The notes beneath the pieces were generated by a model. It saw only the letters and a program-made list of their open reading frames with translations. It had not been told where the DNA came from and searched no databases. A stretch of 64,000 nucleotides of DNA, taken from NCBI RefSeq assembly GCF_018861755.1, contig NZ_JAHLEF010000005.1:153077-217076 (forward strand), given 5' to 3'. Within the stretch, counting starts at the first letter, position 1. The number at the start of each line of letters is the position of its first letter. Source of the DNA: Clostridium sp. CF012. Its GTDB lineage: Bacteria > Bacillota > Clostridia > Clostridiales > Clostridiaceae. The position numbers and the translations under genes were made by a program. This document shows positions 63,352 to 64,000 of the stretch, piece after piece.

Positions 63352-63846
63352 ATGAGATTCGGTTTTATAATTTCTTTGATCTTTGCTATTTTAGTGGCTT
63401 TATTCGGTATTCAGAATGCCGCAGTGATATCTGTTAGTTTCTTTTACACAACATTTAATATTTCTTTGGCTCTTGTAATTTTTATATCTACAATTATAGG
63501 TGCTATAGTGGTGACTTTATTAGGACTACAAAAGGAGTTTAAACTAAGTCGTGGCAATAAGCAACTAACAAAAGAAGCTAAGAATTTTGAAGCTGACATT
63601 GAAACCGCTAAAAATGAAAAAGCAGTTTTAAAAATCGAGAATGAAACTTTTAAAGGCAAAACGGAAGCGCTAGAAACTAAAATACAAGATTTAGAAGCTA
63701 AAATTCAAGATTTGGAAACTAAAGTAGAGGTTTTAGGGACTACAAATAATACATTGAGTAATGAAATAAATACATTAAACTTAGAAAATACTAGGCTTAA
63801 TACGCTATCTACAAATGAGTCAAATAATTTAAATAAGGAACTATAA
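63352..63846 (+). CDS. LapA-domain membrane protein with coiled-coil tail
   Basis: A 164-residue protein. Two hydrophobic helices (about 3-24 and 36-60) separated by a short hairpin match the LapA (DUF1049) domain. A cytoplasmic coiled coil follows (70-160), with heptad repeats LETKIQDLEAKIQDLETK. In Gram-negatives LapA helps assemble the outer membrane; in Firmicutes the role is unknown. AAAGGAGG precedes ATG. The tail contains three 21-bp direct repeats. Confidence 0.8.
   Translation: MRFGFIISLIFAILVALFGIQNAAVISVSFFYTTFNISLALVIFISTIIGAIVVTLLGLQKEFKLSRGNKQLTKEAKNFEADIETAKNEKAVLKIENETFKGKTEALETKIQDLEAKIQDLETKVEVLGTTNNTLSNEINTLNLENTRLNTLSTNESNNLNKEL
63670..63732 (+). repeat. Three 21-bp tandem repeats in the LapA-like coiled coil
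   Basis: Units at 63670-63690, 63691-63711 and 63712-63732. Each encodes one heptad, so copy number changes keep both frame and coiled-coil register. Confidence 0.8.
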
Positions 63847-63899
63847 AGACTTTTCTGCTTACCATAAAAAAATAAGCATCAGTAGCTATTTATAAAATG

Positions 63900-63978
63900 G
63901 ACCCTATAAGGTAGACAGTTAAAAAAAGAGGCATAGTTGTCTCAAAATTAACTGATTCTACTTTGTAGGGTCTTTTTT
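63900..63978 (+). terminator. Long hairpin with T tail after the LapA-like gene
   Basis: Outer arms 63900-63922 and 63948-63972 are imperfectly complementary (two-base bulge), with a second small stem inside (GAGGCA-TAGT-TGTCTC) and six T residues after it. It can serve as terminator, but the ends (GACCCTATAAGGTAGA...) also look like insertion-sequence termini. Confidence 0.6.
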
Positions 63979-64000
63979 GTTATACTTAATACATTAAGTT

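Overview
The window is low-GC, gene-dense DNA from a strictly anaerobic clostridial Firmicute (Clostridium-like; I do not claim a species). The evidence is AT-rich coding with strong GGAGG ribosome binding sites, a complete Rnf complex, a multi-subunit NAD-linked [FeFe] hydrogenase operon, a Spo0E-type phosphatase and lipoproteins with Gram-positive lipoboxes. Most genes lie on the minus strand. There is no rRNA, CRISPR array, prophage or intact transposase; one tRNA-Lys(CTT) is present.

Layout. 1-8.5 kb: small membrane protein, CNNM/CorC-type protein, DEAD-box helicase, beta-helix-like lipoprotein, old yellow enzyme, ZIP transporter, degenerate Nudix protein, TPR protein, DUF2383 protein. 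8.5-13.6 kb: FtsX-type ABC exporter (permease-ATPase-permease) beside a NarL-type two-component system. 13.7-25.7 kb: SWIM-SNF2 helicase, a giant pseudokinase-like/AAA/TPR/GAF/GGDEF protein and a secreted M16C peptidase. 25.9-29.6 kb: lysozyme-like protein, XRE regulator, Spo0E-like phosphatase, two unknown proteins, Nudix hydrolase. 29.7-33.4 kb: N-acetylhexosamine kinase-like, nucleotidyltransferase, GalE and a CBM9-like protein. 33.7-38.0 kb: HydC-HydB-HydA plus a small thioredoxin-like ferredoxin. 38.2-43.7 kb: SPFH protein, small membrane protein, tRNA-Lys, nitroreductase, HEAT-containing methyltransferase. 43.7-50.1 kb: NadE and RnfB-A-E-G-D-C with an RseC-like protein at the operon head. 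50.8-56.6 kb: M3 oligopeptidase, tandem PrcB_C lipoprotein, and the AmmeMemoRadiSam pair. 57-64 kb: KimA-like K+ transporter, aminopeptidase P, cyclase-family hydrolase, glucose-6-phosphate dehydrogenase, LapA-like coiled-coil protein.

How it works together. Rnf (ferredoxin:NAD+ oxidoreductase, ion pumping) and the trimeric hydrogenase (NADH/ferredoxin/H2) form the energy-conserving redox core, with NAD synthase directly behind rnfB. The GalE cluster looks like a route from a free hexosamine or hexose to a UDP-sugar. Signalling is represented by the two-component system, XRE/Spo0E proteins and the large diguanylate cyclase.

Intergenic DNA is unusually structured. A dispersed CCACGTGG-centred repeat lies at 3463-3525, 27999-28022 and 38145-38170. 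A recurrent TCCAGTAGAA hairpin-terminator family has four copies. Two promoters (7149-7177 and 13571-13599) share both boxes and most of their 17-nt spacer. A fossil of a second SPFH gene lies at 54053-54151. No wholly new multi-gene system is obvious; the best candidates for new biology are the giant signalling protein, the AmmeMemoRadiSam/PrcB neighbourhood and these repeat families.
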